Assembly (NCBI RefSeq): GCF_904846075.1
Contig: NZ_CAJGZH010000001.1
Coordinates: forward strand, 558,001-622,000
Reading direction: 5' to 3'
Source: Psychrobacter glacincola
GTDB lineage: Bacteria; Pseudomonadota; Gammaproteobacteria; Pseudomonadales; Moraxellaceae
DNA length: 64,000 bases
Below the pieces are notes generated by a model. That model ran no database searches, was not told the origin of the DNA, and saw only the letters and a program-made list of their open reading frames with translations. Of this stretch, positions 1 to 9,379 are shown one piece after another (within the stretch, counting starts at the first letter, position 1; each line of letters begins with the position of its first letter). The position numbers were made by a program, and so were the translations under genes.

Positions 1-301
1 ATGATATGACGGATGACACTGCTTCATTCTTCACCAAAAGCTCTAGATAAGGGCTGATAGCTGATTCACCTACCGCACCAGCCGAGATAGCAACGGCGTT
101 TAAAACCACCTGCACGACAGTAATAAAACTGCCAGGGTGCTCTTGCATTTTAAGGACGTCAAATGCACGGACATCCCCTTCTTTTGCCATGATTTGTAGC
201 TTGATTTTGCGACCAGCAGCGATGGCAATCTCGGCAGCGGATACAAAGGCGCTTAGGGCAAGCAATAACAGAAGAAAGATACTAGCAGTTAGCAAACTCA
301 T
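1..301 (-). CDS. CNNM-domain (hemolysin-family) membrane protein, 5' part only
   Basis: The reverse strand reads from an ATG at 301 off the window edge for 100 codons without a stop. The N-terminus MSLLTASIFLLLLLALSAFV is a membrane segment, followed by SAAEIAIAAGRKIKLQIMAK and then a second hydrophobic stretch around VVQVVLNAVAISAGAVG. This pattern (helix, S-AE---A, short amphipathic region, second helix) is typical of the DUF21/CNNM transmembrane domain of YtfL/YhdP/CorC-type proteins, which usually carry CBS and CorC_HlyC domains further on. Those domains lie outside the window, so the assignment rests on the N-terminal domain only. Family members are linked to Mg2+/Co2+ or polyamine tolerance; no specific substrate can be read here. 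Confidence 0.75.
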   Translation of the reverse strand, partial: MSLLTASIFLLLLLALSAFVSAAEIAIAAGRKIKLQIMAKEGDVRAFDVLKMQEHPGSFITVVQVVLNAVAISAGAVGESAISPYLELLVKNEAVSSVIS

Positions 302-424
302 GACATACTCGGTAAAAAAATATAAGGATTAAAATAATTGGAGTTAAAGAATGAATGGGTTGGAAATACAAAAAAGAAAGTGTTGTGTATAAAATATTGG
401 CGTTAAAAATTGGTTTATAAAAAC

Positions 425-450
425 TAAAAAAGCTGGGTAAGCACCCAGCT
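425..450 (-). terminator. Rho-independent terminator of nadE
   Basis: Perfect 8-bp stem (AGCTGGGT / ACCCAGCT, loop AAGC) at 431-450, followed on the reverse strand by a six-T run. It lies 100 bp past the nadE stop codon. Confidence 0.8.
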
Positions 451-550
451 AATCGTCAATAAATTTGAGTTTTTATAAAAGTATTAAGCTAGCCGTGTTG
501 CTCGCGTTCTACATAATAAAAGTAGGGCAAGCAACAATGGTTAATATAAT

Positions 551-2242
551 TTAGCCTTTTATTGACCATTTATTCACTAATGGATAACGGCGTTCACGTC
601 CAAAGGCTTTGTGGCTAATTTTGGTGCCAATTGGCGCTTGTAAACGCTTATATTCACTATTGTCTACCATCTTGATGACTTTTGCGACCATTTCGGCCTC
701 AAAGCCCTTATTAACAATGTCTTGATAGCCCATATCTTCATCGATGTATGACATTAAGATGCCATCTAACACATCATAGTCAGGCAAGCTGTCTTGGTCT
801 TTTTGGTCTGGGCGTAACTCAGCAGATGGCGGGCGAGTGATGACGCGCTCAGGGATGACAGGGGTGTCTTCCAAGCGGTTGCGATAGCTGGCTAATTTAT
901 AAACCTGCGACTTATAAACGTCTTTTAGCACATCAAAGCCGCCTGCCATATCACCATATAATGTCGAATAGCCAACGGCCAACTCAGACTTATTACCAGT
1001 GGTAATGACCAAATGCCCAAACTTGTTGGACAATGCCATCAATACCACACCGCGCGCACGCGCCTGAATATTTTCCTCAGTAGTGTCTGCTGGGGATTTG
1101 TTAAATAGTGGGGCTAGAGTATGACGGATGCCTTCGACCGCATCAAAAATAGGACAAACCGTATAAGAAACGTTTAAGCGGCGTGCCTGTGCTTGGGCAT
1201 CTTCTAGACTGATTTGAGAAGTATATTCATAAGGCATCATCACTGCATATACCTTGTCAGCGCCCAAGGCATCAACCGCGATACATAGCGTCAATGCTGA
1301 ATCAATACCACCTGATAACCCAACGATGATACCAGTGAATCCTGAATGATTGACGTAGTCGCGCAGGCCAACGACCAATGCTTGATACATCTCTGACTCA
1401 CGGCTCAGCGTTAATGGCGCTTTAGATTGACTATCGAACTTGGCCGTTTTGACATCTAACGTGGCTAGCAATAGCTGATTCATGAAACGCGGTGCTTCGT
1501 GTGCAACGCTACCGTCAGCTTGTATGGCCATAGAGCCACCATCAAACACCAAGTCGTCTTGACCGCCAACAGCGTTGACATACACAATAGGCAAATTATT
1601 TTCACGGCTACGCTTGGCCAGCATCGTTTTACGATTGTCTTGTTTTTCGATCTCAAAAGGTGAGGCATTCAAGCTAACAATCAGATCAGCACCTTGCTTT
1701 TTAAGCTCGGCAATAGGGCCTTTTTCCCACAGGTCTTCACAGATGAGCAGACCGATAGTGATGCCTTTATAGTCAAATAAAACTTGGTTGCGACCTTTAT
1801 CAAAATAACGACGCTCATCAAATACGCCATAATTTGGCAAGATTTGCTTATGATAAAAGCCTTTTTGATGACCATTATGCAAGATAGCAGCAGAGTTGAA
1901 AGTACCATGATGGTCGACATGTGGATAACCGACAATCATCACGATGTCATCGATATCACTTAAAGTAGACAAGGCGCTTTTGATGCGACCAGATAAACTT
2001 GGGCGTAGTAATAAATCTTGCGGTGGGTAACCTAATAAAGCAAGTTCTGGGAAAATAATGACATCCGCACCTTGCTCACGAGCTTGCAATGCGAGTGCAC
2101 GCATTTTTTCAGCATTGGCAGTGATATCACCAACCAAAAAATGCGACTGAGCCAATGCAAAAGTAACGGTTTCTTGGGTTTTATTGGTCTTACTGGCCTC
2201 AGTTGAGGGAGTTATATTGGGATTATCATTGTCTTTTGACAT
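551..2242 (-). CDS. nadE: Glutamine-dependent NAD+ synthetase
   Basis: Catalyses the last step of NAD synthesis, amidating nicotinic acid adenine dinucleotide with ATP and glutamine-derived ammonia. The N-terminal nitrilase-type amidase domain (residues about 25-290) shows the triad: Glu66 in FPELALLGYPP, Lys132 in HKQILPN and Cys168 in LLICEDLW. The C-terminal ATP-pyrophosphatase domain starts with the P-loop SGGIDS at 310-315. I chose the ATG at 2242 (563 aa) because AGGA lies about 10 bases upstream. An in-frame ATG at 2287 would add 15 residues (578 aa) but lacks a clear ribosome site. The gene is monocistronic, with its own terminator at 425-450. Confidence 0.96.
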   Translation of the reverse strand: MSKDNDNPNITPSTEASKTNKTQETVTFALAQSHFLVGDITANAEKMRALALQAREQGADVIIFPELALLGYPPQDLLLRPSLSGRIKSALSTLSDIDDIVMIVGYPHVDHHGTFNSAAILHNGHQKGFYHKQILPNYGVFDERRYFDKGRNQVLFDYKGITIGLLICEDLWEKGPIAELKKQGADLIVSLNASPFEIEKQDNRKTMLAKRSRENNLPIVYVNAVGGQDDLVFDGGSMAIQADGSVAHEAPRFMNQLLLATLDVKTAKFDSQSKAPLTLSRESEMYQALVVGLRDYVNHSGFTGIIVGLSGGIDSALTLCIAVDALGADKVYAVMMPYEYTSQISLEDAQAQARRLNVSYTVCPIFDAVEGIRHTLAPLFNKSPADTTEENIQARARGVVLMALSNKFGHLVITTGNKSELAVGYSTLYGDMAGGFDVLKDVYKSQVYKLASYRNRLEDTPVIPERVITRPPSAELRPDQKDQDSLPDYDVLDGILMSYIDEDMGYQDIVNKGFEAEMVAKVIKMVDNSEYKRLQAPIGTKISHKAFGRERRYPLVNKWSIKG

Positions 2243-3049
2243 TGTTATTGTTCCTATCGATATATGGTTTAAAATTTGTTGGGTCATTGTTGATTTAAAA
2301 TAAAATCAAAGTAAGTCCGAAATTCACTCAAAATAGCACTCTGCCATATCGAATTCTAATAGTGAACCGAGATGATGAGCTTGCTTACGCACAGTATCCA
2401 ACGTTGTAACGCCCCTCTACAGGTTTGATCTTATGATAGTCTATAGAAGGACGCTAAAAGAGGGCTGTAGCGCATCGTCTGAAAAATGTTATATATGTAG
2501 AATGATCCAAATAAATAAGAACAAACGAATTTAATGCTATTAAAAAGCTTAAAATAATTGCTTTAGTATAGCATCAATTATCGTTGCAAATAGAACGCGC
2601 CAGTGAATTACCTTTCAATAGGTCAGTTTACAGTATGAATGTAAAATATCCTTTTAGTGCATTGTTTTTACATGTTAAATCTATGTGTCAACTTCTATCT
2701 ATTAATGTCATCATCTAGTAAGCTTATACAGAGAAAGTTGTAAGTAAAGATTACAACATATCGTTATATCATTATCGTATTTTGCGGCATAATAAGCCGT
2801 GATAATCGCTTGATATTTATCTTGCGTTAGTCAAAACTATCGTCTGTAAGTATGTTACGGTATGCTACGATTTGATGCTCTCAAAGCAGGTTTACTGGTA
2901 CGGATTGTTTACACCCCTCGCTAATGAATACCGCTAATGGACAGGGTCTTTTTATGGGCACCGTCTGTGAGTTGATATTCATCACACATTTATAAACTTG
3001 CCAGCAAGGTCACGATAGATCTTTGCTGTCTGCTCTTGGTTTATACGCT
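2243..3049. other. Intergenic gap between divergent nadE and the AI-2E-type permease
   Basis: About 800 AT-rich bases that must hold both divergent promoters. I see no tRNA-like fold, no convincing open reading frame and no repeat. A weak C-rich/G-rich pair near 2410-2465 could fold but has no T-run. Nothing else can be supported. Confidence 0.5.
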
Positions 3050-4177
3050 ATGATTGAAAATTGGACAAAAGAATTTATTATTCAGCGCTTATTGGCTATT
3101 ACTCTGTTGGTGGTGCTGTTCGTACTATGTTTTCAAGTGGTACAGTTTTTTATTGTACCCGCATTATGGGCGGCGATTTTAGCGTATGTTACCTTTCCTA
3201 TTTATAACTTTTTTTATGAAAAAGTAAAGCTGAGTCCTAATTTTAGCGCTGCTATTATGACGGTGAGTATCTCCTTAATGATAGGTGTGCCACTGGTTAT
3301 CGGTGTTTTTATTCTACAGCAAGAAGCCTTGAGCCTAATCAGTAACTTGATTTATCGTATAAAAGTGGGTTATTTAGATGTGCCTGATTCTATTAAAGAT
3401 ATGCCTATCATCGGTCAGCAAGTGAAAGATGTGCTGTGGAGAATCAATAAAAACCCAGAAGGGACGTTAGAGGCGTTTCGTATTTGGGTGCAGTCACATT
3501 TATATTATGGCAAAGTAGCATTTGATGTGGTGTTTAGCGGTCTTGCCAAGTTAGGTATGGCGCTGATGACGTTGTTTTTCTTTTATCGTGATGGTACCAG
3601 TTTGGTGCGTCAAATTCGCCAAGCACTGCGTAATATCATTGGCAATCGCATTGATGGTTATATTGATTCTGTGGGTACGACCACGCGTGCGGTGGTTTAT
3701 GGTATTGGTTTGACGGCATTGGCACAAGCACTGCTCGCAGGTGTGGGTTACTACTTCGCTGGTGCACCAAGTCCTATCTTACTCACTATCGTAACCTTTA
3801 TTATCGCCCTGATTCCGTTTGGCACGCCATTTGTCTGGGGTGGTGTATCCATTTGGTTGTTAAGCCAAGGTCATACTGTAGAAGGGATTGGCTTGGCACT
3901 ATGGGGCACTTTGGTTATCAGCTGGGTTGACAATCTCATCCGTCCTATTGTGATTAGTGGCGCGACCAAAATCCCTTTTATTATTATTTTTATTGGTGTA
4001 TTAGGTGGTCTAACGGCTTTTGGCTTTGTTGGTTTGTTTATCGGTCCTGTGGTGCTAGCCATCGGATTGGCGGTATGGCGAGAATGGATATCGCAGCATA
4101 AAAATGAGATATTTGCCCCGCAGGATTTGGTATTGTCTGACAACCAAACGTTGCCACCAGTCAATGAATCAGAGTAG
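3050..4177 (+). CDS. AI-2E family transporter (PerM/YdiK-like)
   Basis: Polytopic inner-membrane protein of about 375 aa with paired N-terminal helices, a hydrophilic central segment (about residues 100-150) and a C-terminal block of helices. The ending GLTAFGFVGLFIGPVVLAI is the signature of the AI-2E/PerM exporter family. Family members have been linked to autoinducer-2 export or Na+/H+ exchange; the substrate here is unknown. I prefer the ATG at 3050. A TTG at 3023 would add nine residues and neither start has a strong ribosome site. pdxB begins 12 bases downstream, so the two are probably cotranscribed. Confidence 0.88.
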   Translation: MIENWTKEFIIQRLLAITLLVVLFVLCFQVVQFFIVPALWAAILAYVTFPIYNFFYEKVKLSPNFSAAIMTVSISLMIGVPLVIGVFILQQEALSLISNLIYRIKVGYLDVPDSIKDMPIIGQQVKDVLWRINKNPEGTLEAFRIWVQSHLYYGKVAFDVVFSGLAKLGMALMTLFFFYRDGTSLVRQIRQALRNIIGNRIDGYIDSVGTTTRAVVYGIGLTALAQALLAGVGYYFAGAPSPILLTIVTFIIALIPFGTPFVWGGVSIWLLSQGHTVEGIGLALWGTLVISWVDNLIRPIVISGATKIPFIIIFIGVLGGLTAFGFVGLFIGPVVLAIGLAVWREWISQHKNEIFAPQDLVLSDNQTLPPVNESE

Positions 4178-4189
4178 AGGCACATAGTC

Positions 4190-5350
4190 ATGTTAAATAA
4201 GAATACTGCAAGCGCTATGCAAAATAGAGCGAACTCTATTAACAGCATTACTATCGTGGCTGATAGCAATATCGCGAGCTTGGATGCGTTTTTTAATGCT
4301 TCGATGCTTGGACAGGTATCTGAGCAGACGGTCAATATAATCACCGTCGCTGGACGCGATATCAATGCGCAGTTGCTCGCAGAATTACAACCTGATGTGC
4401 TGTTGATACGCTCGGTGACGCCAGTAGGCGAGGCATTGCTAGCCAATAATAACAGCGTAAAATTTGTCGGTTCGGCGACTATCGGTACCGATCATGTCGA
4501 TCAAGACTATTTAGCGGCGCGAAATATCACTTTCGCCAATGCGGCTGGATGTAGCAAGCATTCTGTTGCGCAGTATGTCTTGACGGCGATTTTGACGTTG
4601 CGTCCGCACTATTGGCAGCAATCCACGAAGCCATTAACATTGGGCATCATCGGACTTGGTAATATTGGTAGTACGCTCGCTCAGTATGCCAATGATTTAG
4701 GCTGGCAAGTACTAGGCTATGATCCATTACTGCCTGCATCAAATACGAATAATGCCAGCCTTGAGCAAGTGCTTAGCCAAAGCGATGTAGTGAGCTTACA
4801 TGTGCCTTTAACCGATAAAAAAGATACTACAAACCCTAGTGGCAGTGATTATCCAACAAAGCATTTGATTGACGCAACTACGCTGGCAGTGACGCCTGCG
4901 CATACTTTGCTGATTAACAGCGCGCGCGGATCAGTCATTAATGCGCGTGATTTAGAAGCAGATATTGAGCGCACAGATCGCCAAGTAGTGCTCGATGTGT
5001 TTGAATTTGAACCAGAGATTTCTGAGAGTTTATTGTCCAAACTGGCTATCGCCACTCCTCATATCGCAGGCTATACGGTCGAAGGTAAGTTGCGTGGTAC
5101 GCAAATCATCTATGACGCTTTATGTGAAAAGTTAGCAGTCTTGCCTGTATTGTCGATGCATAGTTTGCTACCCCTCAATACTTATCTCTGGTCTGAGCTA
5201 AAAGCACATCCAGACAGATTACAGAAATTTTACGACATCATGCACGATGATGCTGCACTAAGAAGCAAGCTGGCTGACGGTCAAGTAAAGGGTGCTGACT
5301 TTGATCAGTTGCGCCGAGATTATCACTTACGCCGTGAATGGCAGTGGTAA
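4190..5350 (+). CDS. pdxB: 4-phosphoerythronate dehydrogenase
   Basis: Second step of the DXP-dependent pyridoxal phosphate pathway: NAD-dependent oxidation of 4-phospho-D-erythronate. The D-2-hydroxyacid dehydrogenase fold is visible. The substrate domain includes the early motif SATIGTDHVD, then comes the Rossmann glycine motif GIIGLGNIGSTLAQ. The catalytic Arg, Glu and His sit in INSARGSV, DVFEFEPE and ATPHIAGYT. GCSKHSVAQYVL is characteristic of PdxB. Length 386 aa is normal. Relative to E. coli PdxB the C-terminal dimerisation region looks divergent but present. It follows the permease gene by 12 bases and precedes epmA by 72. Confidence 0.93.
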   Translation: MLNKNTASAMQNRANSINSITIVADSNIASLDAFFNASMLGQVSEQTVNIITVAGRDINAQLLAELQPDVLLIRSVTPVGEALLANNNSVKFVGSATIGTDHVDQDYLAARNITFANAAGCSKHSVAQYVLTAILTLRPHYWQQSTKPLTLGIIGLGNIGSTLAQYANDLGWQVLGYDPLLPASNTNNASLEQVLSQSDVVSLHVPLTDKKDTTNPSGSDYPTKHLIDATTLAVTPAHTLLINSARGSVINARDLEADIERTDRQVVLDVFEFEPEISESLLSKLAIATPHIAGYTVEGKLRGTQIIYDALCEKLAVLPVLSMHSLLPLNTYLWSELKAHPDRLQKFYDIMHDDAALRSKLADGQVKGADFDQLRRDYHLRREWQW

Positions 5351-5422
5351 AAGTTAGGCAGCCTTCAACCTTAAAGTAGCATCTGAGAACTTATTCTTAT
5401 CCTTTAATTGCAGTAAATAATA

Positions 5423-6448
5423 ATGACCCAAGCAAGTAACTCTTCTTCAAAACCCAGCTATGCGCCGACCATGACATTGGCAATGGCTCAGCAGCGTGCG
5501 CAATTGATGAGCACCGTTCGTCAGTTTTTTGCCACGCATCAAGTGCTTGAAGTGCAAACACCGCTACTATCGCAGGCTGGTAATACCGATACTTTCTTAC
5601 AATCAGTCGCCGCACAAGTGACTTACCAAGATAAACCTTGTACTTATTATCTGCATACTTCACCTGAGTTTGCTATGAAGCGTTTACTTGCCAGCTGGCA
5701 AGTGCCTATATATCAAATTTGCTCCGTATTTCGAGATAACGAAATAGGCGTACGCCATAATATCGAATTTACCATGCTTGAGTGGTATCAGCCGAATTAT
5801 AGTCTGGATGATATGGCGGCTGAATTAGGTGAATTATTAGCGGCGCTTTATGGACATTCAGTGGTAATGAGTCATTACCGCTATGTTGATGCGTTTATGG
5901 ATTTTGTCGGCATACATCCGCTAGCAGCTAGCCTTGATGCCCTGCAAGCAGTAGCAGAAGATAAGGGTTTGACAGGTTTTGATTTTAATAGCGACTTGGC
6001 TAACACAGAAGATGGCGAAGCAGATATTCGTCAAAGCTGGCTGGATTTGCTGTTTAGTCATGCGGTCGAGCCAAACTTGGGTCACTACTTACCGACCTTG
6101 ATTATAGAATATCCGCTTGCCACGGCGGCACTGGCAAAAACAGCGGTTGATAAAGAGGGCAATACAGTCGCTAAACGTTTCGAGCTGTATATCAATGGCA
6201 TTGAGATTGCCAACGCTTATGATGAGCTAGCAGATGGACAAGCGTTAAGAGAACGGTTTGAGCGAGACAATCAACTGCGTAAGCGTCATAACCTACCACA
6301 AATGCCAATCGATGAGCATTTATTAGCAGCGTCTGATGCTTTAATACCCTGTAGCGGTATCGCCGTTGGTATCGATAGATTACTTATGGTAATCACAGGC
6401 GCGAATAGCTTAGAAGATGTGATTTCTTTTCCAAGCGGTTTGGCCTAG
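5423..6448 (+). CDS. epmA: Elongation factor P--(R)-beta-lysine ligase
   Basis: Class II aminoacyl-tRNA-synthetase-like enzyme (GenX/PoxA/YjeA) that attaches (R)-beta-lysine to a conserved lysine of EF-P, relieving ribosome stalling at polyproline. The sequence shows the class II motifs without an anticodon-binding domain: motif 1 region VLEVQTPLLSQAGNTD, motif 2 around FRDNEIGVRHNIEFTMLEW, and motif 3 near the end in GIAVGIDRLLMV. Length 341 aa fits EpmA (about 325) and not full lysyl-tRNA synthetase (about 500). No clear Shine-Dalgarno precedes the ATG. A terminator follows at 6505. The partner genes epmB and efp are not in the window. Confidence 0.93.
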   Translation: MTQASNSSSKPSYAPTMTLAMAQQRAQLMSTVRQFFATHQVLEVQTPLLSQAGNTDTFLQSVAAQVTYQDKPCTYYLHTSPEFAMKRLLASWQVPIYQICSVFRDNEIGVRHNIEFTMLEWYQPNYSLDDMAAELGELLAALYGHSVVMSHYRYVDAFMDFVGIHPLAASLDALQAVAEDKGLTGFDFNSDLANTEDGEADIRQSWLDLLFSHAVEPNLGHYLPTLIIEYPLATAALAKTAVDKEGNTVAKRFELYINGIEIANAYDELADGQALRERFERDNQLRKRHNLPQMPIDEHLLAASDALIPCSGIAVGIDRLLMVITGANSLEDVISFPSGLA

Positions 6449-6504
6449 TCGATTATTGAGAGACTTAATATAGTTGCCACTTATTTATTTGACAAGCCTA
6501 TTAG

Positions 6505-6547
6505 AAAAAAGCGAGTAACCCATTAGGCTTACTCGATTTTTTCGTTT
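6505..6547. terminator. Bidirectional terminator between epmA and the NAD(P)-binding protein
   Basis: Seven-base stem CGAGTAA / TTACTCG with a ten-base loop, flanked by A6 on the left and T6 on the right. It can end transcripts from both converging genes. Confidence 0.8.
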
Positions 6548-6568
6548 TAATCGCTATAAAGTTGATTC

Positions 6569-7207
6569 TTATAATTTTGCAATCGCTTCATCAATCGCAG
6601 TCTCACCGTTATGCAAACTAAAGACTTTCTTGATGGTATTATTGGCATTTAAGACGGCTGCCAGAGTAGTCGCCACATCGGCAATTGAATTTTCTCCAGC
6701 ATTATTATCGTTGACAGTGATTGTACCAGTCGCTTCGCGCTCTTTTAGTGCCCCTGCTTGAACGATAGTGTAGTTAAGGCTACTGTTATTAATCAACCAC
6801 TGATCCGCATAGTGTTTGCAGATATAGTATTCTTTTAGGTCAGCAATACCAGCATTGTCCCATTTACTGGTGTCTAACGAAAAGACGGTGCTAAGCATAA
6901 TATAGCGCTTAATGCTTTTGTCCTCTGCGGCTTGCATGGTCTTGACCGCCCCATGTAAATCCACTTCTAAGACGTCTTTGCCGCCAGACCCTGCAACGAA
7001 ATAGATAGCGTCAATATCTCGATCAATTTGCTTTTGTATAGCCTCTTTTTCGGCAGTGATATCTAAATCGAGTTGGCTATAATTATCATCGGTAAACAGT
7101 TTTTCTTCTTGGCGTGTCGTGCCAATAACTTGATGGTTATCCGCTAATAGCTGCTTGACCAAATCCTTTCCCACTCGACCACTTGCCCCAATTACTAAAA
7201 TTTTCAT
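6569..7207 (-). CDS. NAD(P)-binding atypical short-chain dehydrogenase (YwnB/NmrA-like)
   Basis: Cytoplasmic protein of about 212 aa opening with the nucleotide-binding motif MKILVIGASGRVGKDLVKQL. TTRQEE follows the second strand, where NADPH-preferring members carry a basic residue. AIYFVAGSGGKDV and the YMLSTVFSLD region match the SDR_a5/NAD(P)H-binding family. The full Tyr-x-x-x-Lys active site is not obvious, so it may be a flavin or quinone reductase or a sensor; the substrate is unknown. The ATG at 7207 is chosen because AGGA lies six bases before it. The ATG at 7213 overlaps that ribosome site. Confidence 0.8.
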   Translation of the reverse strand: MKILVIGASGRVGKDLVKQLLADNHQVIGTTRQEEKLFTDDNYSQLDLDITAEKEAIQKQIDRDIDAIYFVAGSGGKDVLEVDLHGAVKTMQAAEDKSIKRYIMLSTVFSLDTSKWDNAGIADLKEYYICKHYADQWLINNSSLNYTIVQAGALKEREATGTITVNDNNAGENSIADVATTLAAVLNANNTIKKVFSLHNGETAIDEAIAKL

Positions 7208-7267
7208 TGTCATTCCTATTCTTATATACGTTATCGTTGTTGTAAAAACTGACTATAGCGTATCAAG

Positions 7268-7299
7268 AAAAAAAGGCACACTTCGTTATGAAGCGTGCC
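7268..7299 (-). terminator. Terminator of the purE-purK-yaiI operon
   Basis: Ten-base stem GGCACACTTC / GAAGCGTGCC with one mismatch and loop GTTAT, followed on the reverse strand by T7. It lies 80 bp past the yaiI stop. Confidence 0.78.
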
Positions 7300-7381
7300 G
7301 ATTGCATAGTGTTTGGTTATGGCGTGTATACAGTTTGCAAAGTGGATAAGATCAAAAAATCAAAGACAAAGCGGGTGAAAA

Positions 7382-7831
7382 CTAGCGTACCAACTTGTTT
7401 AATCCATCAGCAAAAGCTTTTTTATCACGATCGCCATAAGGTTTTTGACCACTCATTTCTTGTAGCTCGAGCACGCCAGTACCGCGCATGGTATCCATAA
7501 AATCACGCATATTGAGTTTTTGCTTGATGTTATTTTTATCATAAACCATACCGCGTGTCGTCAAGACCATACCACCTTTGTCCAAAATGTCATTAGCCAA
7601 AGGAATGTCGCTAGTAATAGCCAGATCGCCTGGCTGTATTTGCTCAACGATATAATCGTCGGCTTTATCAAACCCTGATGGCACCACCGTCATGACAAGC
7701 AGTGGTGACTTACGCAGTTTGATCGGCTGATTGGCGACGAATATTGCCATGGTTTGTGTGCGTTCAGCGGTTTTGATAATCAAATCTTTGGCAATCAATG
7801 GCACCGAATCGGCATCTACCCAAATCTGCAT
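7382..7831 (-). CDS. yaiI: YaiI/YqxD family protein (DUF188)
   Basis: 149-aa protein with the DUF188 start MQIWVDADSVPLIAKDLIIK and the later motif DLAITSDIPLANDILDKGG. These conserved acidic residues make it look like a PIN-like nuclease fold; the function is not established. The start codon overlaps the purK stop by one base (TAATG), so translation is probably coupled to purK. It is the last gene of the purE-purK operon and is followed by a terminator at 7268. Length is normal for the family. Confidence 0.88.
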   Translation of the reverse strand: MQIWVDADSVPLIAKDLIIKTAERTQTMAIFVANQPIKLRKSPLLVMTVVPSGFDKADDYIVEQIQPGDLAITSDIPLANDILDKGGMVLTTRGMVYDKNNIKQKLNMRDFMDTMRGTGVLELQEMSGQKPYGDRDKKAFADGLNKLVR

Positions 7832-9189
7832 TATTTCTTAACCTTTTCTGTTTTTGCCTTAGCGTCGATAGCCTGAGTTGTTTGGCTGTCATCGATATGG
7901 ACTTCTATACTCTCTAAAATATTGTCATTGTTATTGTCAGTAGTGATTAGACTATCTGCCGCTTTTGGCTGGCTATCAATCGCAGATGGTTTTTTCTCAA
8001 GTCCCATTTTATTGGGTAGCGTAGCGACGAGCTTGGCTAAAGCAGGCTCTAAGTCGGCAACATCATTGGGCATCAAGGTAATATGCGCAATTTTGCGGTC
8101 ATCGCGTTCTGCTTTGTGGTAGCTATGATAGTGCGCACCATCGATATTTAGTACGTCGCTGATATCTGGATATTGCCCCAAGATATTGAGCATAATCGCT
8201 GGATGCACGTTGTCGGTATCACCTAATGGCAGATTGACGACGGCGCGAATGTGGTTTTCAAATTGGCTAGTGACAGCGCCTTCAATACTCCAATGTCCTG
8301 AATTGTGCACACGTGGCGCAATTTCATTAGCGAGTAGCGTGTCATGACCACGCGCATCTTTGGTCACAAAGAGCTCAAGTGCCATCACACCAACATAGTC
8401 TAAGTGGTTCATGATCTTGGTGATGGCATCGGTTGCTTGTTTGAATAAATGACTGGTGCCAACGGCAGGCGCTTGGGTCTTGGCTAAAATACCATTATGA
8501 TGATGGTTTTCGACCAAATCGTAGCAACGAACCTGACCATTTTGTGCGCGTGCGGCGATAATAGAAAGCTCGCGGCTAAAGTTAATAAAACCTTCTGCAA
8601 TCAAAGGTGCTGGCGTTGGCGTTAGTGAGCCCTTACCCGTAACTGCATCTTTAAGATCTTGCCATGCCGCCTTGATATCACTGTCTTGTCTAATCACGAA
8701 CTGACCTTTGCCATCATAACCACCACGGCTGGTTTTTAGGACGATAGGCAGTCCTAATTCATGACAGGCTTGCTGCAAATCCGCTTCAGAGTTGACAGCC
8801 AAAAAGGGTACAGTGGCGATCTCAAGTGCATTGAACATCTGCTTTTCTTTCAAGCGGTCTTGAGCGATATCAAGCGCAATCAATGGCGGAAACATACCTT
8901 GTTTGCTACCTGATTTTGACAGATCAGTCAGCTGTTCAACTGTCGCCGTCGGTGTGTTTTCAAACTCTAAGGTAAAAACGTCTGCTGCTGCGATGAAGTC
9001 TGCTAACTGATCACTATGAAAGACGCGACCGTATAGGCTAGCAGGGCAGTCAGCGCTGTCTTCTAAAAACACACATTGGTAGCCCAGTGGCATCGCTGCT
9101 TCGGCAAGCATCATACCAAGCTGACCACCGCCTAAAATACCGATGGTACGAATGGTTTGGGTAACAGGGTAAGCGTTCGCTGTAGTCAT
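7831..9189 (-). CDS. purK: 5-(carboxyamino)imidazole ribonucleotide synthase
   Basis: ATP-grasp enzyme of de novo purine synthesis that carboxylates aminoimidazole ribonucleotide to N5-CAIR. Visible parts: pre-ATP-grasp motif GILGGGQLGMMLAEAA, ATP-binding loop KTSRGGYDGKGQ, and metal-site motifs LANEIAPRVHNSGHWS. At 452 aa it is longer than the usual 355-400 because of a charged, low-complexity C-terminal tail of about 60 residues after LVATLPNKMG. The tail is rich in D, N, K and T and is probably disordered. PurE, which consumes the product, is encoded 190 bp upstream. Confidence 0.95.
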   Translation of the reverse strand: MTTANAYPVTQTIRTIGILGGGQLGMMLAEAAMPLGYQCVFLEDSADCPASLYGRVFHSDQLADFIAAADVFTLEFENTPTATVEQLTDLSKSGSKQGMFPPLIALDIAQDRLKEKQMFNALEIATVPFLAVNSEADLQQACHELGLPIVLKTSRGGYDGKGQFVIRQDSDIKAAWQDLKDAVTGKGSLTPTPAPLIAEGFINFSRELSIIAARAQNGQVRCYDLVENHHHNGILAKTQAPAVGTSHLFKQATDAITKIMNHLDYVGVMALELFVTKDARGHDTLLANEIAPRVHNSGHWSIEGAVTSQFENHIRAVVNLPLGDTDNVHPAIMLNILGQYPDISDVLNIDGAHYHSYHKAERDDRKIAHITLMPNDVADLEPALAKLVATLPNKMGLEKKPSAIDSQPKAADSLITTDNNNDNILESIEVHIDDSQTTQAIDAKAKTEKVKK

Positions 9190-9265
9190 GGCAGGCTCTT
9201 TGAGTTAAAAATGAATAATATTTTGGGTTTATTAAAAGGCAAAAAGTCATCTATTAAAATAGGAA

Positions 9266-9286
9266 AAGGTGCATTACATGCACCTT
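9266..9286 (-). promoter_or_regulatory. Stem-loop in the purE-purK spacer
   Basis: Perfect 8-bp inverted repeat AAGGTGCA / TGCACCTT with a five-base loop. The reverse strand has no T-run after it, so it is more likely a processing or stabilising hairpin than a terminator. Confidence 0.45.
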
Positions 9287-9379
9287 GTATTAAGTAAAAC
9301 CCATCTAAAAATAAATATCAAGTAAATAGCGGCTATATCTCAATAATGGGATTCAAGAACCGTTATAAAAGACAGGTAA

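Noticed and set aside
3871-4446. Long reverse-strand open frame opposite the permease and pdxB
   Set aside because: It overlaps two well-supported forward genes and its protein has no recognisable family features; it is a shadow frame.
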